Origin: a virus
DNA length: 47,135 nucleotides
IMG/VR virus record: IMGVR_UViG_3300023196_001583
Span: 1-47,135 of that record
Direction: 5' to 3' (one strand)
In this document: in pieces, positions 26,521 to 33,797 of the stretch
How the letters are laid out: each line of letters begins with the position of its first letter
How positions within the stretch are numbered: position 1 is the stretch's first letter
The notes under the pieces: generated by a model
What the model was told of the DNA's origin: nothing
The model's input: the letters and a program-made list of their open reading frames with translations, nothing else
Databases searched by the model: none
Program-made: the position numbers and the translations under genes

Positions 26521-27102
26521 CTAGTCAGTTCGCTGCTCCGCATTAATTCGTCCTTGTACAGATTCGATTGAATCCACAACAGTTTTTGCTAGATGGTCGA
26601 TATGTCCTTCAGAAGAGGGGAAACCTGCCAGATCAGCAATCATTGCATTCCACAACACAGTGAAGTGGTTGATGATGTCCTGATCCAGATCCAGTAGTTC
26701 TTCAGTGTCATTGCTGAATTGCACAATGGCTACGGCACCAACGATCCTGTTGAACTCCAGTGCTTTAGCCTCTTCAGCAGTGATACTCTTATCAGCTCCC
26801 TTGTGAGCTTCTTCTTTCCAAATGCTATTGATAGCGGCTGCGTATTGCCCAAAGCTCTCATACCGGAACAATGAGGCTACGTTGTTGATGTAAAGTCCAT
26901 CAGGGTTATATGCGGCCAATTCATCTCCAATGATGCACACCGAGTAGCCTTCATAAACTGTAGGTGTCCACATTTGTGGTTGAATGAACTCAAACGGTGC
27001 AGTGTTATCCCAAGCAATGGTGTCCAATACTTCTTTCAAGTTGTTGTGGTTGTGGGTAGTAGGTGGTTGTGGTATTGCGTGAAGCACTAAAGTCTTTGCC
27101 AT
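26521..27102 (-). CDS. Hypothetical early protein
   Basis: A 193-residue acidic protein with a consensus AAGGAG before the ATG at 27102. It has an N-terminal His/Pro/Asn-rich part, a middle with YSVCIIGDELAAYNPDGLY, and a mainly helical C-terminal half. No family was recognised. It is a one-gene unit: the repeat motif and a weak hairpin lie upstream and a strong terminator downstream. Confidence 0.65.
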   Translation of the reverse strand: MAKTLVLHAIPQPPTTHNHNNLKEVLDTIAWDNTAPFEFIQPQMWTPTVYEGYSVCIIGDELAAYNPDGLYINNVASLFRYESFGQYAAAINSIWKEEAHKGADKSITAEEAKALEFNRIVGAVAIVQFSNDTEELLDLDQDIINHFTVLWNAMIADLAGFPSSEGHIDHLAKTVVDSIESVQGRINAEQRTD

Positions 27103-27132
27103 TTCAATTCTCCTTGAGTTTGGCGTAATAAA

Positions 27133-27152
27133 GATACCAGCCCCGTAGAGCT
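27133..27152 (-). repeat. Leader hairpin upstream of the 193-aa gene
   Basis: On the minus strand ACCAGC pairs with GCTGGT around about eight bases, followed by ATCTTTATT. It lies between motif copy 2 and the 193-aa gene. It could be a weak terminator or an attenuator. Confidence 0.45.
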
Positions 27153-27179
27153 GGTGTTTGGTTAGATTGTTATAATAAC

Positions 27180-27205
27180 TGCATGCCTGGCATAAGTCTA
27201 GATCA
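27180..27205 (-). promoter_or_regulatory. 26-bp early-region motif, copy 2
   Basis: Minus strand TGATCTA, 8 bases, then CCAGGCATGCA. It differs from copies 1 and 3 at three of 18 fixed positions. It lies directly after the gp88-like gene and 77 bases before the 193-aa gene. Confidence 0.6.
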
Positions 27206-27207
27206 GG

Positions 27208-27972
27208 TTATGCATGCCAAGGGTATATGACAACGTCAACGGAAGGATTCGCACAGTCTGTACACGATCCACACAACTCGCCTTGTCGTTTCTTCCGTCT
27301 AGGTCGTTCACTTGCCACGGCGAAGGCTTCACGGGTTGCACTGCAAACGCTGACAGTGTTTCCGTTATCCCTTAGACATTGCGCGACCTGTTCAGCAGCG
27401 GCTAGATTATTTTTATTGCCTTGTCCCTTTTTACCGACAATCACGGCACGGGCACCAGTTGAGCGGCTGACCGTACTGTTCCCGTTAAACGATTCAATAT
27501 CATGCAACGGGGGCATGCTTTCACGTATTACGCATAGGTCACCCAATTGACGCCGGTGTTGCCTTGCTTTCTCTTTACCTTGTACCGGCCAATGAACGGG
27601 GATTCCAGCATCATTGGCAACGGTCAAAAGCTTACGGGCTGCGGCATAGTACCTACGGTGAATCTTCTTATCCTTCAAGAATTTAACCGTAGGAGATGCG
27701 CCAAGTGGGTTGATCCTCAACCACGGTATTTCATAGCCGCATAGAATAAGCTGCTCCAGTTCAAGTCGGGCAGCGTCCAGCGTTGCGGCTACGTCTAAGA
27801 TCTTTAACCGCTTATTGTGTGCCTGCTTGATGTACTGCCTATGCTTATAAAGCGTTAGTACGTAGCAGTCCCGCACTTTACAACCAGCACACGCGCCAGC
27901 ATGGCCAGCGGGAAGTAGGCTTACGCCTACACTCCCCCTTTTAAACTTCTGTATCTCTTGTAATACCTTCAC
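27208..27972 (-). CDS. Cys-rich gp88-like protein
   Basis: A 254-residue protein with a GTG start at 27972 and TAGGAG upstream. It carries an N-terminal Cys cluster (Cys28, Cys31, Cys36 in CAGCKVRDCY) and a C-terminal one (CGSCTDC) before a VVIYPWHA end. Between them are IPWLRINPLGASP, VHWPVQG and a basic Ser/Gly-rich region. This layout recalls the phage gene-product-88 family: an N-terminal C..C..CY, a central barrel-like domain and C-terminal Cys pairs. The family function is unknown; metal or iron-sulphur binding is likely. It is expressed early, second in the leftward block. Confidence 0.5.
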   Translation of the reverse strand: MKVLQEIQKFKRGSVGVSLLPAGHAGACAGCKVRDCYVLTLYKHRQYIKQAHNKRLKILDVAATLDAARLELEQLILCGYEIPWLRINPLGASPTVKFLKDKKIHRRYYAAARKLLTVANDAGIPVHWPVQGKEKARQHRRQLGDLCVIRESMPPLHDIESFNGNSTVSRSTGARAVIVGKKGQGNKNNLAAAEQVAQCLRDNGNTVSVCSATREAFAVASERPRRKKRQGELCGSCTDCANPSVDVVIYPWHA

Positions 27973-27983
27973 GGTGTTTACTC

Positions 27984-28397
27984 CTAATTCAATTCATGGG
28001 ATAGGTTAACGACAATACCAGCCTTTGCGTGGATTGCTGGACTAGCCAGCCCTGCATCTTTAGACAACATGTAAGCTAGCGCAGATTGAGCAACGGTTGA
28101 ATGATCAGAGTCTAGGACGCCGTCACCTTGCAACTTTGCAACGGATGTTTCTCCGTACTCGGTGCCGATAACGTGCAACTCCTCAAGCAGTACCTCTATG
28201 TACTCGCTATGCCATACCAACGGAAGATCCTCAAACCATACGCTAGGTTCGTTCGATTGGATATGCTCCAATACTGCACGGCTAATCTCCTCAAGATCAA
28301 AACAATCTATATAGGATGCGTACGCGCTATAAACGATGTACTTCAATTCGTTCGGCATCTGATTAAATATACTGGTAACTGGGTGTACTCTTTGCAT
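27984..28397 (-). CDS. First gene of the leftward early block, unknown function
   Basis: A 137-residue acidic, mostly helical protein with a consensus AAGGAG site before the ATG at 28397. It follows the non-coding control region directly, so it is probably among the first proteins made after infection, a position often used by host-takeover or anti-defence proteins. No family or motif was recognised. Confidence 0.65.
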   Translation of the reverse strand: MQRVHPVTSIFNQMPNELKYIVYSAYASYIDCFDLEEISRAVLEHIQSNEPSVWFEDLPLVWHSEYIEVLLEELHVIGTEYGETSVAKLQGDGVLDSDHSTVAQSALAYMLSKDAGLASPAIHAKAGIVVNLSHELN

Positions 28398-28891
28398 TGT
28401 TAATGCTCCTTGTTAATGAATAGTAATTACTTGCAACATTGTATATAGAATCGGTTGTTACGGCTATAGAACTTTAAGCCTTGCAGAGTGTACGCCGTTT
28501 GTTGTGGTGGTGGTTGTACGTGGCATTGCGTGTACTGGGGGCTATGGGTACGGCCTAGGCTAGTCATCACGGGGAGCAATGGCCATCTGTCCAGCTGTCA
28601 CCCGTTCATCTACAGACATTCTTGCGCACCTGGCAGAAGATTAGATCACAACCACCATCGTCCACCGGTTCGGTCACGGGCTGGATCGTGAATCATTCAA
28701 CCTCTGCAAACGTCCTATAATGTTTCTTATGTTCGGTTCACAAAAACGTTTTCCCCACGCGCGCGATCCTTATATATAGAACCAAACCCCCCACCCCCAC
28801 GCGTGTATCTATACATATAGCCTCCATTCCTAGCGAATGCATTTTTCGACCCTATGGAGTAGAATAGTAGGGTACCTGGGAGGGACTGATT
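28398..28891. promoter_or_regulatory. Divergent control region between the early and late blocks
   Basis: A 494-base stretch with no convincing gene on either strand. It holds motif copy 3 (28623-28648), a perfect TATAAT at 28716-28721 for rightward transcription, and several TATAG-bearing segments (28442-28450, 28465-28472, 28771-28781, 28811-28822), some reading TATAGAAC. A C-rich stretch (about 28785-28800) and an alternating GCGCGCG (about 28759-28765) also occur. Both transcription blocks start here, and it is the best place to look for an origin of replication. No clear -35 box pairs with the TATAAT. Confidence 0.6.
28623..28648 (-). promoter_or_regulatory. 26-bp early-region motif, copy 3
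   Basis: Minus strand TGATCTA, 8 bases, then CCAGGTGCGCA. It lies 225 bases before the first leftward gene. The variable 8 bases also share a pattern with the other copies. Confidence 0.6.
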
Positions 28892-29143
28892 ATGAGTGGA
28901 ATGGAGGACATGGTAGCACGTTTACACCACGCTTTCCGCTGGGATTGCGATAATTGTGGGCGTGAGAACTTTGAGAGAGCAATCTCTATGGAAAAAGAGT
29001 ACATAGAGAGTAAGATAAAAGAAGAGGTTGACCAAGAGGGTGATTACGTTCTTTACCCTGCTTTGGTGTTCTGTACGCATTGTTCGGCACAATACCTGGC
29101 ATCATTCCAGGATTTGACTGATTTAGAAGAGGAAGACGAATAA
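28892..29143 (+). CDS. Zinc-ribbon-like small protein
   Basis: An 83-residue acidic protein, first gene of the rightward block, with a GGGAGGG site. It has two CxxC knuckles, CDNC at about residue 19 and CTHC at about residue 61, as in zinc ribbons. The C terminus is very acidic (DLEEEDE). It could be a regulator of late transcription or a structural accessory. Its stop overlaps the next ATG by one base. Confidence 0.65.
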   Translation: MSGMEDMVARLHHAFRWDCDNCGRENFERAISMEKEYIESKIKEEVDQEGDYVLYPALVFCTHCSAQYLASFQDLTDLEEEDE

Positions 29144-29691
29144 TGGCTCAATATGCTAGGCCAGATGCTACAGATAGCACTGACACGGAAGGAACTTGGA
29201 CTGGCTGGTCTGACCAGTCTGGCGGCTCAAACCTGCACTTAGCCATTGATGAGACCAGTGCTGATGACGGCACAACGTACATAGCAGCATCTGACAGTGG
29301 TAGTGATGAGGGGTGCCGTGTGAGCCTGAGCAACGTGTCTGCACCTGGTTCTTCGGGCACTTACATTAAATACAAGGCAAAAACCCAAGATGGCGGTTAT
29401 GGTCAGCCTACGTTAAAAATAGAGCTGTTACAGGGAACTTCAGTTAAAGCTACAACAACAAATTCAAGTGTAAGTACGGGTAGTTATACTGCATATTCTT
29501 ACACTGTTTCAGACGTTAGTGGTATTAGTGATTGGACAGACTTAAAGCTGCGGATAACAATGGTTTCCAATACAGGCAGTGGTGAGTACATGCGGGTTAC
29601 GCAAGCGTATTTAGAGACACAAGAAGCTGGAGGCGGTGCTTCGGTTCCTATAACAGCAATGAATCTTATCTACAGACAAATGAGGAAATAA
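29143..29691 (+). CDS. Beta-rich structural protein
   Basis: A 182-residue Ser/Thr/Gly-rich protein with alternating polar and hydrophobic residues, predicting a beta sandwich of the kind seen in virion decoration or carbohydrate-binding proteins. The pattern GTYIKYKAKTQ, LKIELLQG, YTVSDVSG, LKLRITMVS fits a jelly-roll-like domain. It is followed directly by another structural gene. It may decorate the head or tail; no family was recognised by name. Confidence 0.6.
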   Translation: MAQYARPDATDSTDTEGTWTGWSDQSGGSNLHLAIDETSADDGTTYIAASDSGSDEGCRVSLSNVSAPGSSGTYIKYKAKTQDGGYGQPTLKIELLQGTSVKATTTNSSVSTGSYTAYSYTVSDVSGISDWTDLKLRITMVSNTGSGEYMRVTQAYLETQEAGGGASVPITAMNLIYRQMRK

Positions 29692-29692
29692 G

Positions 29693-30823
29693 ATGTTTTT
29701 AAGAAAATCTACTGCCAGTCAAGAAGTTATGATTGGCCCATTTTTAGATGAAGATGACGGTAAAACTGTAGAATCCCCAAGCATAGCTGTTAGTGATGTA
29801 AAGCTCAGTAAGGCTGGTGGAAACTTTGCTAACAAGAACAGTGGTGGTGGTACGGAGAAAACTAACGGTTTTTACCTTATCACGCTAGATGCTACTGATA
29901 CAGACACTGTTGGTGAACTCTGTATTTCCGTTAAAGAATCGGGATGTATGTCGGTATTTAAGTACATGCAAGTTCTGGAGCAGGACGCATATGATTCGTT
30001 ATTTGCTTCCAGTGCTAACTTAATTACCAAAACAGATGCTATTAAAACAGTGGTTGATGCTATTAAGGTGGTTACAGACGCTATTAGTTCTAATGGTTCT
30101 GGCCTGTCGGCAGTGCCATGGAACTCCTCCTGGGATTCTGAGGTGCAGAGTGAAGTCAATGATGCACTGGTTGCTTTAGGCTTAGATCACTTGGTATCAG
30201 CTTCCGTGGCTGGCTCAGATGTCACAGACAACTCTATCGTCGCTAAGCTGGTCAGTAAGGAATCTACTGCTGACTGGGATGATTACGTTAATACAACTGA
30301 GAGCTTACAAGCTCTCAGGGACAGGGGTGATTCTGCTTGGACAACGGGTGGTGGAGGATCTGCACCTACAGTCGCTCAGATACGTGCGGAAATGGACAGT
30401 AATAGCACTAAACTTGCTGATATTGTTGCAGACACCAATGAGCTTCAAACTGACTGGGTTAATGGCGGTAGGCTAGATTTGATAATAGACAACATTTTGA
30501 CAGACACTGCTGTAATTGGTTCAGCAGGAGCTGGATTATCTGCTATACCGTGGAACTCTGCATGGGATTCAGAGGTTCAGAGTGAGTGCGCTGACGCACT
30601 TACAGCTCACTGGGGAGCAACTTTAACGGAAGCTTATGCTAATGACAATGCGGCAGCTACACCAGCGCAGCTCTTGTATATGATCTATTCAGCTTGTAGC
30701 CAGTTTACTGTTTCAGGAACAGATGTTGATTGCTACGGATTAGATGGAAGCACTGTAAAGATGAAGTTTACTTTAGACGATGCAACAAGTCCGACAGAAC
30801 GTAAGAGAGCATCATCTCCATAA
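29693..30823 (+). CDS. Virion structural protein with internal repeats (tail/fibre candidate)
   Basis: A 376-residue acidic protein. Residues about 1-105 form a beta-rich domain with the K.GG...E..G.Y.L.LDA pattern also seen in two other proteins of this genome (30929-31345 and 39158-40261). Two copies of PWNS[SA]WDSEVQSE follow, encoded near 30,115-30,155 and 30,548-30,588, each preceded by helical stretches (IKTVVDAIKVVTDAI; IRAEMDSNSTKLADI). The C-terminal part is a short beta domain. It is probably a virion surface or fibre-linked protein. The stop is followed by a strong hairpin. Confidence 0.65.
   Translation: MFLRKSTASQEVMIGPFLDEDDGKTVESPSIAVSDVKLSKAGGNFANKNSGGGTEKTNGFYLITLDATDTDTVGELCISVKESGCMSVFKYMQVLEQDAYDSLFASSANLITKTDAIKTVVDAIKVVTDAISSNGSGLSAVPWNSSWDSEVQSEVNDALVALGLDHLVSASVAGSDVTDNSIVAKLVSKESTADWDDYVNTTESLQALRDRGDSAWTTGGGGSAPTVAQIRAEMDSNSTKLADIVADTNELQTDWVNGGRLDLIIDNILTDTAVIGSAGAGLSAIPWNSAWDSEVQSECADALTAHWGATLTEAYANDNAAATPAQLLYMIYSACSQFTVSGTDVDCYGLDGSTVKMKFTLDDATSPTERKRASSP
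30297..30318. repeat. Intragenic perfect 9-bp stem-loop
   Basis: Arms 30297-30305 (CTGAGAGCT) and 30310-30318 pair perfectly around TACA, inside the 376-aa gene. Confidence 0.85.
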
Positions 30824-30828
30824 ATAAA

Positions 30829-30851
30829 GCGAGCCCCGTAAGGGGGCTCGC
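30829..30851. terminator. Intergenic GCGAGCCCC hairpin (copy 2), possible terminator
   Basis: GCGAGCCCC pairs perfectly with GGGGCTCGC (9 bp) around GTAAG, six bases after the stop of the 376-aa gene. No T-run follows on the plus strand; the minus-strand side is T-rich (TTTATTTAT). The stem sequence nearly repeats the hairpin at 23605-23635. It may be a terminator or an RNA-processing/stability hairpin. Confidence 0.55.
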
Positions 30852-30928
30852 AGTCGGGTAAACACCTACATGAAGCGTTCCGTATATGAACATTTTAACG
30901 TCAGTCGTCAATACCGCAAGGGGTCAAA

Positions 30929-31345
30929 ATGGCAATTAAAGATTTAATTGGTCCTGGATTTGTTGGTACAAACACTATTGAATTTATTGTTACCCGTGGA
31001 TTTGGATCTGCTAATCCTACAATCCAGTACTACGTACCGGCAAATCAAATCATTGGGGACATAGCAGCAGAGGACCTGTTCCGGCAGGGCGTAGCCCTAA
31101 CCGGATACACGTTTATGTTGGTAAGCACAGTAGACGGTTCCGCTATTACTAGCGGTTCCGTTACGACTAAGATAACTAAAGATGGAGGTACCCAGGGATC
31201 TACTACTAATTCAGCTGCTCATGAGGGAAACGGGCAGTGGTCTATAACCCTTACAGCTACGGAAATGGATGCTGAGGTAATTGGATTATCATTTACGCAC
31301 AGTAGTGCAATAACAAGTCACATGACGATAAAGACACATGGCTAA
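30929..31345 (+). CDS. Beta-domain structural protein, paralogue of the adaptor N-terminal domain
   Basis: A 138-residue protein with an AAGGGG site. Residues about 55-138 closely match the N-terminal 90 residues of the adaptor encoded at 39158: both have ITKDGGTQ, EGNGQ[WY]S, LTA.EM.A.VIGL and FTHSSA with [TF]IKT. It is a stand-alone copy of a beta-sandwich domain, probably on the virion surface. The domain appears near both the terminase and tail genes, so an internal duplication is likely. Confidence 0.7.
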   Translation: MAIKDLIGPGFVGTNTIEFIVTRGFGSANPTIQYYVPANQIIGDIAAEDLFRQGVALTGYTFMLVSTVDGSAITSGSVTTKITKDGGTQGSTTNSAAHEGNGQWSITLTATEMDAEVIGLSFTHSSAITSHMTIKTHG

Positions 31346-31946
31346 GAAAAAACGACGAAGACCTGGTTGGGCTCTATTCATTGACAGGATGAAGAGGGAG
31401 CAAAAATACCACCTTTACCGAGAAGTGTACGAAAGACTTTTGGCTGAAGGTAAACCACAAAAGACTGCTTCTTTTGAAGCGTGTAAGGAGATGGGGTATG
31501 AAGGACCGGACAAAGAGAGGGAAGTACAGGCCGATTGGTTACAGGTACAGGAACAACAGTTGGCGACGGAGGAAAAGGAGCAAGAGAAACAGCGACTGGA
31601 AGAAGAGAGAGCTCCTGCTAAATTACAGCGGGAACAGCTAGATCTCCTTGATCAGCTTGGTGACTATGACATCCAGGAGTCTGATTTGCCGGAAGACATT
31701 GCCTGGGTCTTTCATAATTTACATAAGTGTAAGGGCGATCTGGATGAGTGGCTTATTGTTCCTGAGAATGCTCCCACGCCTGGAGCGTGGAGCATGGTAG
31801 TTTGGGCAGTGGGTAACCAGACTAAGTTTATGGAGCTTGTTATCCGTGAACAGATGAAGATTAACAGTGGCAAAGACGAAGATAAAACAATGAAAGCCAC
31901 TAATCATACGATTGCCCAAATAGAAGAGATGCTGGCAAATATCTAA
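31338..31946 (+). CDS. Putative small terminase subunit
   Basis: A 202-residue protein lying 12 bases before the large terminase gene. It is very basic at the N terminus (KKKRRRP), has a helical region around residues 20-55 (EVYERLLAEGKPQKTASFEAC) that could hold an HTH, then a Gln/Glu-rich coiled coil (about 65-105) and a mixed C-terminal region. DNA-binding N-terminal and oligomerising central parts are typical of small terminases, which recognise phage DNA and start packaging. The call rests on position and layout. Confidence 0.5.
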   Translation: MAKKKRRRPGWALFIDRMKREQKYHLYREVYERLLAEGKPQKTASFEACKEMGYEGPDKEREVQADWLQVQEQQLATEEKEQEKQRLEEERAPAKLQREQLDLLDQLGDYDIQESDLPEDIAWVFHNLHKCKGDLDEWLIVPENAPTPGAWSMVVWAVGNQTKFMELVIREQMKINSGKDEDKTMKATNHTIAQIEEMLANI

Positions 31947-31958
31947 TAAAGGAAGATA

Positions 31959-33797
31959 ATGAGCTTATACGATCAAGTGCCTAAGACTCTTAAAGAGAAC
32001 CTGGAGTATCGCAGGGATCTTCTCAAATGGGCAGATACTGTTGAAAAGCAACGAGTTCTTTTTACAGCTTGTCGTGAAGACATATTGTTTTTTATTAATG
32101 TCTTTTGTTGGCTGTATGAGCCTAGATCTTCTCGGCTGCGTGGTACTAGTTCTAACGTAATACCGTTTTTGACTTACGAGTATCAGGATCGTGATTTTTT
32201 AATCATGAATGAAGCCTTGGGTGATAAGGACATCGGTATTGAAAAGTCTCGTGACCTTGGGGCTACCTGGATGTTCTTAACGCTATTGTTTTATCAATGG
32301 ATGTTCTACGACTTTAGTAGTTTTGGGATTATGTCTCGTACCGCTGACCTTGTAGACAAACCAGGTAAGAAAGATACGTTAATGTGGAAGCTGGACTTTC
32401 TTCTTACAGGTGACGGGGGCAAGGGGGGCTTGCCCCCCTGGATGCGTCCTAAGTTGTACCGAACAGCAATGTTAATGGAAAACCAAAGTAACGGATCTAC
32501 GTTTGAAGGTGCTTCAACAACGGAAGATGCTTTCCGTGGTGGACGTAAAAAATGCATCGCTATCGACGAATACGCAGCCTTTCCAAATGGCGATGATTAC
32601 AAAGCTTTAGCAGCTACTCAGCATGCTACTGATTGCCGCATGTTTGTGTCTACACCAAAAGGTGCCAGTGGTGCCTACTACGATGTAATGCACCAGGATT
32701 CTAACATGGTTAAAGTAATCATGGACTGGAAAGAACATCCTGTTAGAAAACAAGGCTTGTATACAAGTGACGCTGGAGAAGTGATTATCCTGGATAAGGA
32801 GTATGATTTCCCCGAGGATTATTTACACGTCAAAGACGGAAAGACTAGAAGTCCATACTATGATCAAGAATGTATGCGGCCAGGAGCCACTCCTCAGTCA
32901 ATTGCTCAAGAATTAGATCGTGACTATGGTGGTTCTGAATACCAGATCTTTGGAAAGGATTTGTACGAAATTGGAAAAGAAAGTTTGTTACGCCCTTATA
33001 ACACTGGCATTTTACATTACGACGAAGATACTCTTGAGCCGGAGTTCAATATTACAGAGGATGGTCCATGGAAGCTCTGGTGCCACAGGGACTCGGAAGG
33101 CAAACCACTTTCTAATGGTCAGTACGTTGTCGGTTGCGATATTGCTGCCGGGCTTGGAGGTTCCTATAGCTCTAATAGCGTGTGTGTTGTCTTGGATCGT
33201 GTGACTAATGAACAAGTCGCTGAGTTTGCTACAAATACATTACGACCAGAATCATTTGCTGATTTAGTCATTGCAACGTGCAAATGGTTTGGTGATGCTT
33301 ATTTAATCTGGGAAATGAATGGTCCTCCTGGTGGTGCATTTGGTAGGCAGATCTTAGATCGGTTTTACCCAAACATCTATTTTCGTAACACTGAAGGAAG
33401 ATCATTTAAGAAGAAAACAAAGAATCCAGGGTGGTTTAGTAACGACAAAAACAAACTTGCTGTTTTATCCAAAATGAGTAGTGCGGTACAATCTAAGCAG
33501 TATATGATCCGTTCCGACAAATTACTTGAGGAGTGTCGTCAGTACGTTTACAAGGATGGTAAAGTTGTCCATTCACGCAGTGTGAAAACCCAGGATGATT
33601 CCTCAAAAGGCCAATCTCATGGTGACCGTGTAATTGCGGCAGCCATAGCTTGGCATGCTTTACAGGAACGTCCGGCTGAGAAACGACCTGAAATAGATGA
33701 CATTACAATGGAAGATGCTCCTGTCGGAAGTATGGCCTGGAGATTCCAGCAAAAACAAAACAAAGCAAAACAATTTATTAATGCAGGGTGGGATTAA
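31959..33797 (+). CDS. terL: Large terminase subunit
   Basis: A 612-residue protein, the packaging motor. The ATPase domain shows a variant Walker A EKSRDLGATW (95-104) and Walker B CIAIDEY with Asp203-Glu204, followed by a coupling STPKG motif (231-235). The RNase H-like nuclease domain has Asp394 in VVGCDIAAG, Glu452 in LIWEMN and a C-terminal Asp in GDRVIAAAIAWHA. The order and size are standard for phage terminases of the Terminase_6 kind. The ATG has AAAGGAAG ahead, and the stop overlaps the portal ATG by one base. It cuts and pumps DNA through the portal into the prohead. Confidence 0.95.
   Translation: MSLYDQVPKTLKENLEYRRDLLKWADTVEKQRVLFTACREDILFFINVFCWLYEPRSSRLRGTSSNVIPFLTYEYQDRDFLIMNEALGDKDIGIEKSRDLGATWMFLTLLFYQWMFYDFSSFGIMSRTADLVDKPGKKDTLMWKLDFLLTGDGGKGGLPPWMRPKLYRTAMLMENQSNGSTFEGASTTEDAFRGGRKKCIAIDEYAAFPNGDDYKALAATQHATDCRMFVSTPKGASGAYYDVMHQDSNMVKVIMDWKEHPVRKQGLYTSDAGEVIILDKEYDFPEDYLHVKDGKTRSPYYDQECMRPGATPQSIAQELDRDYGGSEYQIFGKDLYEIGKESLLRPYNTGILHYDEDTLEPEFNITEDGPWKLWCHRDSEGKPLSNGQYVVGCDIAAGLGGSYSSNSVCVVLDRVTNEQVAEFATNTLRPESFADLVIATCKWFGDAYLIWEMNGPPGGAFGRQILDRFYPNIYFRNTEGRSFKKKTKNPGWFSNDKNKLAVLSKMSSAVQSKQYMIRSDKLLEECRQYVYKDGKVVHSRSVKTQDDSSKGQSHGDRVIAAAIAWHALQERPAEKRPEIDDITMEDAPVGSMAWRFQQKQNKAKQFINAGWD
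32415..32437. repeat. Intragenic perfect 9-bp GC-rich stem-loop
   Basis: Arms 32415-32423 (GGGGGCAAG) and 32429-32437 pair perfectly around GGGGG, inside the large terminase gene between the ATPase motifs. Confidence 0.85.

Noticed and set aside
28579-28644. 21-aa frame (MAICPAVTRSSTD...) in the control region
   Set aside because: GGGGAG lies only two bases from the ATG, and the stop falls in motif copy 3; too weak to call.
28488-28691. 67-codon frame in the divergent control region
   Set aside because: There is no ribosome site, the start is non-ATG, and the Cys/Gly/His/Arg-rich composition is unlike its neighbours; it overlaps the 26-bp motif.
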